The notes beneath the pieces are model-generated. The model was not told where the DNA came from and searched no databases. It saw only the letters and a list, made by a program, of their open reading frames with translations. A stretch of 64,000 bases of DNA from Bacteroidia bacterium (GTDB lineage: Bacteria > Bacteroidota > Bacteroidia > Chitinophagales > Saprospiraceae): the NCBI GenBank assembly GCA_030430845.1, contig JAUIKE010000023.1, positions 1-64,000 on the forward strand, given 5' to 3'. This document shows positions 19,130 to 27,432 of this stretch, in pieces. The translations under genes and the position numbers were made by a program. The stretch's first letter is position 1. Each line of letters opens with the position of its first letter.

Positions 19130-20218
19130 TTATTTTTTCATAATATACTTGAAGTTGTGTTGATATTCAATACTCTTCAAGCTCTCGTAGATAAGTTTGA
19201 TCACATTTTCGACATCTTCCTTGTGGGCCATTTCAACGGTTGTGTGCATGTAACGCAGAGGCAGAGAAATTAGTGCAGAAGGAACACCTCCGTTAGAATA
19301 GGCAAAGGCATCTGTATCGGTACTGGTTCTTCTGGAAGAGGCTTCCCTTTGAAGTGGAATTTCCTTGGATTCAGCCGTATCAATGATGAGTTGGAGGAGT
19401 TTGTTATGCACTGAAGGGGCGTAGGTGACAGAGGGGCCGTTACCACTCTTAATATCTCCGAGTTTTTTGGCATTGACTAAGGGCGTATGAGTGTCATGGG
19501 TGACGTCCGTGACAATGGCCACATTAGGTTGGATCGTATTGGCGATCATTTCAGCTCCTCGCAAACCAACTTCTTCCTGTACGGAATTGACGACGTAGAG
19601 TGTAAAGGGCAGTTCTGTTTTTTCCTCATGGATCAACCTGGCTACTTCAGCAATGCAAAAGCCTCCGATTCGGTTATCCAGTGCCCGGCCAACGTAGTAG
19701 CGATCGTTCAGGACGATCATTTCATCTTCATAAGTGATGACACATCCTACATGGATCCCCATTTCCAGTACCTCTTCTTTGCTTGCGGCTCCGACATCGA
19801 TAAAGATGTTTTCCACTTTTGGGGTCAGCTTAGCTTCCTCTCCGTGGCGGGTATGGATGGCCGGCCAACCGAAAATTCCTTTTACAACACCGTTCTTGGT
19901 ATGGATATTGACTCTTTTAGAGGGGGCGATCATATGGTCGGAACCTCCGTTTCGTATAACATTGATAAAGCCGTTGTCTGCAATATAATGTACGAACCAG
20001 GAGATCTCATCAGCATGTCCTTCTATAACAACTTTATAATCCTTTCCCGGATTGATAATGCCATAGGCCGTCCCGTAATGATCAACATCCCAATCATCTA
20101 TATAAGGTTTGATATAGTCGAGCCAGATTTCCTGTCCAGGTGATTCAAAACCGGTAGGAGAAGCATTGTTCAGGTAACGTTTCAGAAAATCTTCTGAGCT
20201 GGGTGTGATTATGGACAT
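19130..20218 (-). CDS. M42 family metallopeptidase (glutamyl aminopeptidase/FrvX-like)
   Basis: Cytosolic di-metal aminopeptidase that forms large tetrahedral assemblies. The metal-ligand sequences are VVIEGHADEISW (His-x-Asp), GRALDNRIGGFC (bridging Asp), VNSVQEEVGLRGA (catalytic Glu-Glu), VTDVTHDTH (Asp) and PLRYMHTTVEM (His), all present and in the usual order. An in-frame ATG at 20263 would add 15 residues; ATG at 20218 (MSIITPSSEDF) gives the usual N-terminus and is preferred. About 362 residues. It removes N-terminal residues from peptides made by proteolysis. Confidence 0.93.
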   Translation of the reverse strand: MSIITPSSEDFLKRYLNNASPTGFESPGQEIWLDYIKPYIDDWDVDHYGTAYGIINPGKDYKVVIEGHADEISWFVHYIADNGFINVIRNGGSDHMIAPSKRVNIHTKNGVVKGIFGWPAIHTRHGEEAKLTPKVENIFIDVGAASKEEVLEMGIHVGCVITYEDEMIVLNDRYYVGRALDNRIGGFCIAEVARLIHEEKTELPFTLYVVNSVQEEVGLRGAEMIANTIQPNVAIVTDVTHDTHTPLVNAKKLGDIKSGNGPSVTYAPSVHNKLLQLIIDTAESKEIPLQREASSRRTSTDTDAFAYSNGGVPSALISLPLRYMHTTVEMAHKEDVENVIKLIYESLKSIEYQHNFKYIMKK

Positions 20219-20328
20219 TTCTTGCTTTAGTTTATTTCTTGATACTAAATTGACAACCCGCAAATATAATATTAAAATCGGGTTATATGTTTTTTAAAGA
20301 ATATGAAAAAAACGCAGTAATTGAAAAA

Positions 20329-20982
20329 TTATTGATTGGCGTTGAATTGATCGCTCCAGGCTTTTGGGTTTTCTCTCCATTTTTTTAGGCTGACGAGGTC
20401 TTGCTGGTTGATGTATTCGGCTTTTTCGGCCTCTTCAATGAGGGTGTTGTAGTCACTGAGGGTATCCAGCTGACAATCGGCTTGCCGGAAGGCTTCCGAA
20501 GCCTGTTCAAACCCATAAGTGAAAATAGCCAGTGTTGCTATCACCTCTGCACCGGCCTCCTTCAGCGATTCGATGGCGCTAATACTGCTACCTCCGGTAG
20601 AAATTAAGTCTTCGATCACCAGAACTTTTGCATTTTCTTCCAGTCGGCCTTCAATTCTGTTTTGACGGCCGTGACCCTTGGCCTTTGAACGTACATATAT
20701 CATCGGAAGGTTTAAGCGCTCTGCCAGAAGAGTGGCGTGAGGAATACCAGCCGTGGCTACACCCGCCAGATAATTGATTTCCGGAAGGGATAAGGCTTTG
20801 ATACGAAAGCAGTCTATGATAAATTTCCGGGCAGCCGGATACGATAAAATCAAGCGGTTATCGCAGTAAATCGGCGACTTTAATCCCGATGCCCAGGTAA
20901 ATGGGTTTTGTGGACTTAATTTAACTGCGTTTATTTGTAGCAGGCATTTGGCAACCTTAACAGCTATTTCTTTATTATACAT
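20329..20982 (-). CDS. pyrE: Orotate phosphoribosyltransferase
   Basis: Joins orotate and PRPP to give orotidine 5'-monophosphate in pyrimidine synthesis. The type I PRTase signature VLVIEDLISTGGSSISAIE is at about 123-141. The substrate loop lies in FTWASGLKSPIYCDNR near residue 25-40, and the catalytic loop region is RSKAKGHGRQNRIEG with the expected Lys and His. 217 residues, normal. It is divergent from the NUDIX gene, with overlapping upstream regions (start codons 28 nt apart). Confidence 0.95.
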   Translation of the reverse strand: MYNKEIAVKVAKCLLQINAVKLSPQNPFTWASGLKSPIYCDNRLILSYPAARKFIIDCFRIKALSLPEINYLAGVATAGIPHATLLAERLNLPMIYVRSKAKGHGRQNRIEGRLEENAKVLVIEDLISTGGSSISAIESLKEAGAEVIATLAIFTYGFEQASEAFRQADCQLDTLSDYNTLIEEAEKAEYINQQDLVSLKKWRENPKAWSDQFNANQ

Positions 20983-21010
20983 ATTGGATCTTATCTATAA
21001 ATTGGGGCAA

Positions 21011-21649
21011 ATGTACAAAATATACATTAATGAAACGCCACTTTTCCTGATAGAAGAGGCGCAGCTAAAAAATTGGCCGGAAGCAAATGAGCGTCATATG
21101 GTGGCCAGGTATCCAGGAAAGGCCAAATGGCTGATGGCCTATGTGGATATGCTTGAAAAATCAAAGCGATTTGATTCCGTCACCCTGTACAGTAAGGATG
21201 TTGAGCAGCTTTGGAAAGATTTTCAGAGTTTGTTCGACCTCATAGAAGCAGCAGGTGGCCTCGTTCTGAACCCAAAACGTGAAATCCTGTTTATCTTTAG
21301 AAGAAGCTTTTGGGATCTGCCCAAGGGGAAAATTGATGAAGGGGAGACGGTCGCGGACGCAGCCGTCCGGGAAGTCATGGAAGAAACGGGCTTGGAAAAG
21401 GTAAAACTCGACAAGCCCTTACTCGATACCTACCACACTTACCGGCTAAAGAAAAGACGTATTTTGAAAAAGACTTATTGGTTTAGCATGTCCGCTCCCG
21501 AACAAAATCTAATTCCTCAGAAAGAAGAGGATATTGAGCAGGCCATTTGGATGGATCTCGAAACTTTTCAATCCCGGCCACGTACAATTTATGGTAACAT
21601 CCAAGATTTACTAAATCAATGGAAAGAGAATAATAATTCCGGAAAATAA
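21011..21649 (+). CDS. NUDIX hydrolase
   Basis: A 212-residue protein with a C-terminal NUDIX domain. The box reads GKIDEGETVADAAVREVMEETGLEK (GX5EX7REUXEEXGU) at about residues 105-129, with all metal-binding glutamates. The N-terminal ~80 residues (MYKIYINETPLFLIEEAQ) form a separate domain seen in many Bacteroidota NUDIX proteins. It hydrolyses a nucleoside diphosphate linked to some moiety; the substrate is unknown. ATG at 21011 is preferred because earlier in-frame codons run back into pyrE. Confidence 0.88.
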   Translation: MYKIYINETPLFLIEEAQLKNWPEANERHMVARYPGKAKWLMAYVDMLEKSKRFDSVTLYSKDVEQLWKDFQSLFDLIEAAGGLVLNPKREILFIFRRSFWDLPKGKIDEGETVADAAVREVMEETGLEKVKLDKPLLDTYHTYRLKKRRILKKTYWFSMSAPEQNLIPQKEEDIEQAIWMDLETFQSRPRTIYGNIQDLLNQWKENNNSGK

Positions 21650-21750
21650 TCGTTGATGTTTAGTTAAAATTGCCGAATCGATAATTATTTTAACTTTTTT
21701 TAAATATATTCGTTTCGGATTTTGAAAATCATAGACCTAATTCTGAAACA

Positions 21751-22158
21751 ATGTCACTTCGTCGAATTATTGCTTGCATAGGCATCAGTATGACCTTTGC
21801 ACTCGGATTACATGCACAATCTGCTAATAACAATACACCGGATGAACTCAGAGCATGGGTTCAACAATTCAAAAAAATAGAAGTTGCTTCCGTTATTGAT
21901 GAGCAGGAATCTTCCTGGACACTTTTCGAAGATCAGTTGGAAAAATCATTCTACATCGATTTTGACAGCTTCAACCTCAACCTCAAAGAAGTCCTCGTAA
22001 AGAATATTCGCGGAGATGTGATTTATCGTAAAAAAGTATATGAACTACCGGTTGATTCCATTTATGAGGTGAGTTTCAGCGACTACCCTCCCGGCTTTTA
22101 CACTATTGAAGTGCATTCGTTTATCAATGTTTTCTCTAAGTCTATAGAATTATTCTAA
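21751..22158 (+). CDS. Small secreted protein of unknown family
   Basis: A 135-residue protein with a signal peptide (RRIIACIGISMTFALGLHAQ, cleaved after AQ). The mature part is acidic, and its end, SDYPPGFYTIEVHSFINVFSKSIELF, resembles a beta-sandwich like the C-terminal sorting-domain core (PxGxYxl...). It is too short to include a cargo domain, so it may be a free beta-sandwich protein. Function unknown. Alone, with AT-rich flanks. Confidence 0.6.
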   Translation: MSLRRIIACIGISMTFALGLHAQSANNNTPDELRAWVQQFKKIEVASVIDEQESSWTLFEDQLEKSFYIDFDSFNLNLKEVLVKNIRGDVIYRKKVYELPVDSIYEVSFSDYPPGFYTIEVHSFINVFSKSIELF

Positions 22159-22349
22159 GGTGCGATTCGCTTGAGTCATCCCGAATTTCCATTTTGGGAA
22201 TCATGCCAAGCTATTTTTTGAATAATGCGGCCATACATGGAAATATATCAGCCTAGGGCGTCCGAACTTCCAGGTGTCGCTCTAAAATTTAGCACTCTTT
22301 TCCTCTAATTCAAAATAAGAGATATCTCTTTTTCTTTTGATTCTATTCT

Positions 22350-23009
22350 TTAATCTCTCCACAAAAAGGGAAACAGGATCAGGCTCATTCCAATCAGAAG
22401 GGCATCTATGGCCAGCAAGATGGTGATGTCCTGGCTCACGCCTTCATTATCAAATTCACCGAGCGTGCCGGCAGATAACTTGATCAGGGTCATCAAAATG
22501 GGGATGATGACCGGAAAGCTCAGGATAGCCATAAGCGTGGCATTATTCTGTGCTTTGGAGGCAATAGCGGCCGTAAAAGTAAAAGCAATCGAAAAACCAA
22601 GACTTCCCAAAAATAAAGCAAGAAAAAATACTCCGGTATCCTGAATAGGATTACCCGCCACAAAGCTGAAACCCAACCAGCACAACAAACTCAGCACGAA
22701 CAATAAACTAATGTTGTAAAGCATTTTAGATAAAATGATCGCAATGGGGTGGGCTATCGAGTAATAGTACAATTGCCGGTCACTATTTTCCAAAACAAAG
22801 CTCTTACCCACAGCATTAACTGCTGCAAACAAAATGACAATCCACAAAACGGCATTCCAGGTCAGGGGCTCTATGCGTACAAAGGAACTGTACACAATAA
22901 AAACGGTTGAAAGAACATACAATAGAATACCACTAATGGCAAACTTTAAACGAAATTCGAGGGTGAAGTCCTTTTTTATCAAACTGTATGTTTCTTTCAA
23001 TAAATTCAT
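22350..23009 (-). CDS. ccmB: Heme exporter membrane subunit CcmB
   Basis: A 219-residue integral membrane protein with six predicted membrane segments. It begins with the cytosolic LIKKDFTLEFRLKFAISG, matching the CcmB start (KDL..E.R). FAAVNAVGKSFVLENSDRQLYYY is the characteristic early loop (Ex..dr..G.ed.L). It works with CcmA (ATPase, not in the window) and CcmC in heme delivery for cytochrome c maturation. ccmC-like and ccmD-like genes lie 20 kb away at 42379-43741, so the ccm genes are dispersed. Confidence 0.85.
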   Translation of the reverse strand: MNLLKETYSLIKKDFTLEFRLKFAISGILLYVLSTVFIVYSSFVRIEPLTWNAVLWIVILFAAVNAVGKSFVLENSDRQLYYYSIAHPIAIILSKMLYNISLLFVLSLLCWLGFSFVAGNPIQDTGVFFLALFLGSLGFSIAFTFTAAIASKAQNNATLMAILSFPVIIPILMTLIKLSAGTLGEFDNEGVSQDITILLAIDALLIGMSLILFPFLWRD

Positions 23010-23160
23010 ATATGATATTAAGCTTTTATGGCTTGAAGAGGTTACAAATTTAAACTATTTTAGCATTCAACCAATTTAAAAAAATGAAGTATGTAGTCGG
23101 CCACGGCCGACCCCATATTTCAAAACAAACTTACTTATTCGATCAAAATTTTGAAAGAAT

Positions 23161-24405
23161 ATGAATAGAGGCTTGATCATCATTTGTTGGCTGATGATTT
23201 TTACAGGAATAGCCAAAGGGGATGATGTCAAAATCGTTTTTGATAAATACTATGAGGTAACGGCCGAAAAAGGAGACGGTATCTATTCCCTGCTTCGTAA
23301 ATACGAACTCGATGGGTTTAGCTGTAATTTCAATCAGTTCTATGAATTGAATAACCTGAAAAAAAACGCGCCACTTTTTATCGGCAAAAAATATACCTTG
23401 CCGATCCTTGTTTACCGTTTTAACGGAAAAACCATTCGCTCTACCATTGGTGTCGATAACTGGGACCTGGCTGTTCGTATCCAGGATTACAATAACCGCA
23501 TGTTTGAGGCCAAGATCAAACCATCCGCTTTTAGGTCAGACATGGAGTTATGGGTTCCTTTCCACGAACTGAACTGCCCCGACGCCGACTTGAAAATACC
23601 CAAGCCGGATGAACCTCCTGCCGAGCCGGAAAGTGGTGAACTTACGGCTGCCATGACTACCATGAATACGACTTCCGGAAAGCGGAATTTTCCAATTTTC
23701 GGCCCCAAATATGCCTACACTCCTTTGACCAGCACAAAGTTGAAAGGCAAAGTTTTTTATATCGTTGCCGGCCACGGCGGTCCAGATCCCGGTGCTATAG
23801 GTAAGAAAGGCAAATACAGGCTTTGCGAAGACGAATATGCCTATGATGTGGCCTTGAGACTTTGCCGAAACCTGATCGCCCACGGAGCAACGGCCTATAT
23901 GATCAATCGGGATATCAATGATGGCATCCGTTCAGAAAAATACCTCGAATGCGATGATGATGAGGTCCTTTGGGGCAACATCGAAATGGTCGCCTCCCAG
24001 CGGGAACGGCTCTTCCAGCGCTCCAACGTCATCAATGCGCTATGGGAATCCAACAAGAAAAAAGGGGTGACCGACCAAAAAATGATCGTCATCCACGTGG
24101 ATTCCCGCACTCAGGGCAAACAGATCGACCTGTTCTTCTACTACAAACCCGGCGATGAAAAAGGCAAAGAATTTGCTGCCCACATGCAAAAAACCATGAA
24201 ACAGAAATATGCCCAATACCGGGATTATCACGGTACCATCTCCTCCCGGAGCCTTCATATGCTCAGAGAAACCAAACCTACCAGTATCTATATCGAATTA
24301 GGGAACATCCGGAATAGTCGCGATCAACAGCGTATTTTGTTGGAAAGTAATCGCCGGGCATTGGCTAATTGGTTGTTTGAAGGGCTTGTCAATAGCGCCA
24401 AATAG
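23161..24405 (+). CDS. N-acetylmuramoyl-L-alanine amidase with LysM-like N-terminus
   Basis: Exported (signal peptide ~residues 1-20, cleaved near AKG) zinc amidase that cuts the bond between MurNAc and the stem peptide. The C-terminal Amidase_3 domain (about 195-410) shows FYIVAGHGGPDPGAIG (first zinc His), CEDEYAYDVALRLCRNL (zinc Glu), MIVIHVDSRTQ (second His) and TSIYIELGNIRN (catalytic Glu). Residues 30-85 (DGIYSLLRKYEL...NLKKNAPLFIGKKYTLP) resemble a divergent LysM peptidoglycan-binding domain. 414 residues. Its stop codon is part of a 30-bp hairpin shared with the convergent gene. Confidence 0.88.
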   Translation: MNRGLIIICWLMIFTGIAKGDDVKIVFDKYYEVTAEKGDGIYSLLRKYELDGFSCNFNQFYELNNLKKNAPLFIGKKYTLPILVYRFNGKTIRSTIGVDNWDLAVRIQDYNNRMFEAKIKPSAFRSDMELWVPFHELNCPDADLKIPKPDEPPAEPESGELTAAMTTMNTTSGKRNFPIFGPKYAYTPLTSTKLKGKVFYIVAGHGGPDPGAIGKKGKYRLCEDEYAYDVALRLCRNLIAHGATAYMINRDINDGIRSEKYLECDDDEVLWGNIEMVASQRERLFQRSNVINALWESNKKKGVTDQKMIVIHVDSRTQGKQIDLFFYYKPGDEKGKEFAAHMQKTMKQKYAQYRDYHGTISSRSLHMLRETKPTSIYIELGNIRNSRDQQRILLESNRRALANWLFEGLVNSAK

Positions 24406-24464
24406 TTTTTTAATACAAAGGGGAGGCCGCCCTTGGGCGGCCTCCCCTTTGTATTAAAAAACTA
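24403..24464. terminator. 30-bp bidirectional terminator hairpin
   Basis: Arms 24403-24432 and 24435-24464 are perfectly complementary with only TT between. The stem contains the amidase stop codon and the last codons plus the stop of the convergent gene, so both reading frames end within the hairpin. The GGGGAGGCCGCCC core is flanked by T/A runs for both directions. Confidence 0.9.
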
Positions 24465-27285
24465 GCTCGTTCCCTGAAAACGAATCTAAAGCATCATACA
24501 CGACCTGATGCATCCTTCTCCTGATCTCCAGTTTATTCAGCAGCGGATTGCGGGCCACCGGATAAACCCGGTTAGAGAGGAAAATGAAAATCAACTCTTC
24601 TTCAGGGTCTGCCCAGACACAGGTGCCCGTAAAACCGGTATGTCCGAAAGTGTCTGCTGAGGCCGCCGCTGCTATGGCTTTTTCATTCGTCACACTGGGC
24701 TTGTCAAAACCAAGTCCCCGACTGGTACCGTATTGGCGGGAGGTGAACAGCTCGATGGTATTGGCTGACAGATATTGACGACCACCATAATTTCCGCCGT
24801 TTAGTAACATCTGGAAAACAACCGCCAGGTCTTCAGCCGTGCTAAACAAACCTGCATGCCCGGCTACTCCACCAAGCAAGGCTGCCGTTTCATCGTGTAC
24901 ATAACCACGAACGATCTGCTGTCGCCACCTTTTATCATGTTCGGTTGGAACCAATCTGTTTTTATTGAATTTTTTAGCCGGGTTAAAAGTCATATTTCGA
25001 AGGCCAAGTGGAGAATAAAAGTCTTTGTCGACCAACTGATCCAAACTTTGGCCGGTTTGCTCTTCAACTACTTTTTGTAATAAATAGAAATTGACGTCAC
25101 TGTAACGGGTCCGGTATTTACGATAAAGAGGAAGTGCTGTCACGTCTTTCCATATTTTATCCTGGTATTGTTTTTTGAAATAGAAGTGATCAGCGATCTG
25201 AACAGAAAAGGTGTCAGTCGGACTTTTACAGAAAAAGCTGTCACATTCCGCATTCGGCCGATCCCGAAACAAAAGATAGGGCGCCACCGGCATATAGATC
25301 TGAAGGCCAGACTGGTGAGTCATGAGCTTCTTCAGGCTGATGGAGCGCAACTGAGAGGTTTCAGGCAAAGTGAGCACTTCTTTTAATGGGGCATTGAGGG
25401 CGATCTTTTTTTGTTCGTACAATTCCATCAGTGCCAGGGTTGTGGCACTTACCTTAGTGATGGAGGCCAGGTCATATAAGTCGTCCGATTCAACGGCCTG
25501 GCTTTTCCGGTAGGTGTGATGTCCAAAGGCTTTGTTATAAATGATCTTACCTTCCTTGGCAACCAGCACCTGGCAGCCGGGCATAACGCCTTCCTGAATG
25601 GCCTGATTGGCAATGGCATCAATACCGACCAGGCGGGCAGGATCGATACCTACCTCCTGGGGAATACCGTATTTCATACGTATGGGTATGGAAGAAGAAG
25701 ATAGAAAATCTACTTTTTTCTTCCATTCATCCGGCAACTGCCCACTGGCCTGGAAGGCTCCGAAAAGCAGTTGTGCGCCCAGTGATTCGGTGATCTCATT
25801 TCGTTCATATATCTGAATGATTCCGGTAGAAGTGGGTAGAAGCGCCAGATTAGTTAGCGGGCCGTAATTCACAATAATTACCTGACTGCCGTTTGCTTTG
25901 TTCCAGATACTTTCCAAAAAGGAGGCATCCTTCTCCTCTTCCAACTGATAATCGGCCAAAACAATAATATGTGTTTTATCCTGCTCAAGGTTTAATGCGG
26001 GAAGGGCTTTGGGCAAAGCAGCAAGTCTTTGCAGTTTGAAGTCTCCATATTTCTTGAATGCACTGCGGAATTCCTTCAGCGGCTGCTCGCTGAATTCCCA
26101 GACCTTAAAGTCTTTAGGTGTGGTAAATGGAATCTGCCCTTTAGGGTTATTGGCCAGAATAATAGAAGACTCATACAACTGATGCCTGAATAAGGCCCAT
26201 TTGGGAGAGCTGAAATGCTCTTCTAACTCGGATCGGTCCAGGCTTTTGTTTTCATGATAATACTCCTGCTGAAAAGGCCGAACGGAGGCTTGCAGGGCCA
26301 ACAAATTAGGATCTTTAGCTTTGAGTAATTGCTGGTTGCTTTTAAATATCCAATTTTTGGCCAATAGAATTTTCCTGACTTTTTGATTGAGATCTTCTTC
26401 GGTCAAAAGCCCGTCCTGGTAGGCCCGGCGCAAAGTAAACAGCGCTTCCCTGGGGTCTTGCGAAACCTGAAAAACATCGACTCCCGACAATAAGTGCCGG
26501 GCAAGCAAGCTATTATCCCAATCGGAAAGTACCAGTCCGTCAAAATGCAGCTCATTCTGAAGTTTGTTCTTTATCTCTGCCGGGCTAATACTTTTTTCAA
26601 ACAAATCCGAACGCAGGTGGACGCCCGATAGGCCGGCCTTGATCAGGCTACTCAAAGGCGTTTTTAGTGCCGGAGAGAAATCCCATTCTGCCGAAGCCGA
26701 CAACCTGACGTCCTCTTTTTGGATGACCTCAAAGTTGAGAATACCATTCTGATTAAATTTATAGATAGTGGGAGCAGACAGGTTTTTAGAGGATTGTCGC
26801 CAATTCACACCCAGGGCCCGGGCTTGTTGGATAAACAATTGGTCGATGGACCCGAGCAGGGAATCACTCACAATTTGTCTGAGAGAACCAGATTCCGGAA
26901 GATGGACCAGATCAGAGAATTGATTGTTAAGAAGGCTTTGTTCAGCCGTGCCGATCAGCAAAGGAACTTTTGAAAGTTGCTGACAACTGTCCATTAGGTT
27001 CATATAGGTCTTCACCGGGATATCACTGAACTGCAGACCGCCAAGACGACCAAGAGCAACCATGTTGTAAAGCTGAATCTTTTCTTTGGCAGGCAGGTCT
27101 TTACTTTGAAAAAACAGGAGCTGTCCCAGCTTTTCTTCCAGCGAAAGGCTCGCCAATACCGAGTCTGCCCAACTTCCTTCCTCATTCAGAAACGGAACCC
27201 GGGAGGGCGGCTGTTCTTCAGTTGGTCGAACAAAGCCCATACCCAAAAAGAGGACCACCAAAATCATCGCAAACCAGAATCTCAT
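24454..27285 (-). CDS. GH3-like / serine hydrolase (beta-lactamase fold) fusion protein
   Basis: A 943-residue exported protein (signal anchor in residues 1-20). Residues ~35-340 match the glycoside hydrolase family 3 N-terminal barrel (SLEEKLGQLLFFQ, FDGLVLSDWDNSLL), and ~345-540 match a GH3 C-terminal-like domain. Residues ~555-930 are a class C beta-lactamase/esterase-like serine hydrolase with LASITKVSATTLAL (Ser-x-x-Lys), RYSDVNFYLL (Tyr-x-Asn type) and FGHTGFTGT (third motif). This fusion is typical of Bacteroidota and is thought to act on peptidoglycan. The usual GH3 KHFPGHG-type loop is not found, so the sugar-hydrolase half may be inactive, with only the serine hydrolase working. Confidence 0.85.
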   Translation of the reverse strand: MRFWFAMILVVLFLGMGFVRPTEEQPPSRVPFLNEEGSWADSVLASLSLEEKLGQLLFFQSKDLPAKEKIQLYNMVALGRLGGLQFSDIPVKTYMNLMDSCQQLSKVPLLIGTAEQSLLNNQFSDLVHLPESGSLRQIVSDSLLGSIDQLFIQQARALGVNWRQSSKNLSAPTIYKFNQNGILNFEVIQKEDVRLSASAEWDFSPALKTPLSSLIKAGLSGVHLRSDLFEKSISPAEIKNKLQNELHFDGLVLSDWDNSLLARHLLSGVDVFQVSQDPREALFTLRRAYQDGLLTEEDLNQKVRKILLAKNWIFKSNQQLLKAKDPNLLALQASVRPFQQEYYHENKSLDRSELEEHFSSPKWALFRHQLYESSIILANNPKGQIPFTTPKDFKVWEFSEQPLKEFRSAFKKYGDFKLQRLAALPKALPALNLEQDKTHIIVLADYQLEEEKDASFLESIWNKANGSQVIIVNYGPLTNLALLPTSTGIIQIYERNEITESLGAQLLFGAFQASGQLPDEWKKKVDFLSSSSIPIRMKYGIPQEVGIDPARLVGIDAIANQAIQEGVMPGCQVLVAKEGKIIYNKAFGHHTYRKSQAVESDDLYDLASITKVSATTLALMELYEQKKIALNAPLKEVLTLPETSQLRSISLKKLMTHQSGLQIYMPVAPYLLFRDRPNAECDSFFCKSPTDTFSVQIADHFYFKKQYQDKIWKDVTALPLYRKYRTRYSDVNFYLLQKVVEEQTGQSLDQLVDKDFYSPLGLRNMTFNPAKKFNKNRLVPTEHDKRWRQQIVRGYVHDETAALLGGVAGHAGLFSTAEDLAVVFQMLLNGGNYGGRQYLSANTIELFTSRQYGTSRGLGFDKPSVTNEKAIAAAASADTFGHTGFTGTCVWADPEEELIFIFLSNRVYPVARNPLLNKLEIRRRMHQVVYDALDSFSGNELVF

Positions 27286-27432
27286 CAGTTCTTCTTTTAG
27301 CTGTTATTAAAACAATGTAGCTTGACAGCATCGCCATTTCAAACCGCCGGGAAGCTGTCAGACCAACGGACTGCAGATACCAGCGGCCTGGATGACCGCA
27401 ATAAATGATAAAGCGAAAGGTATGTGAGCTTG

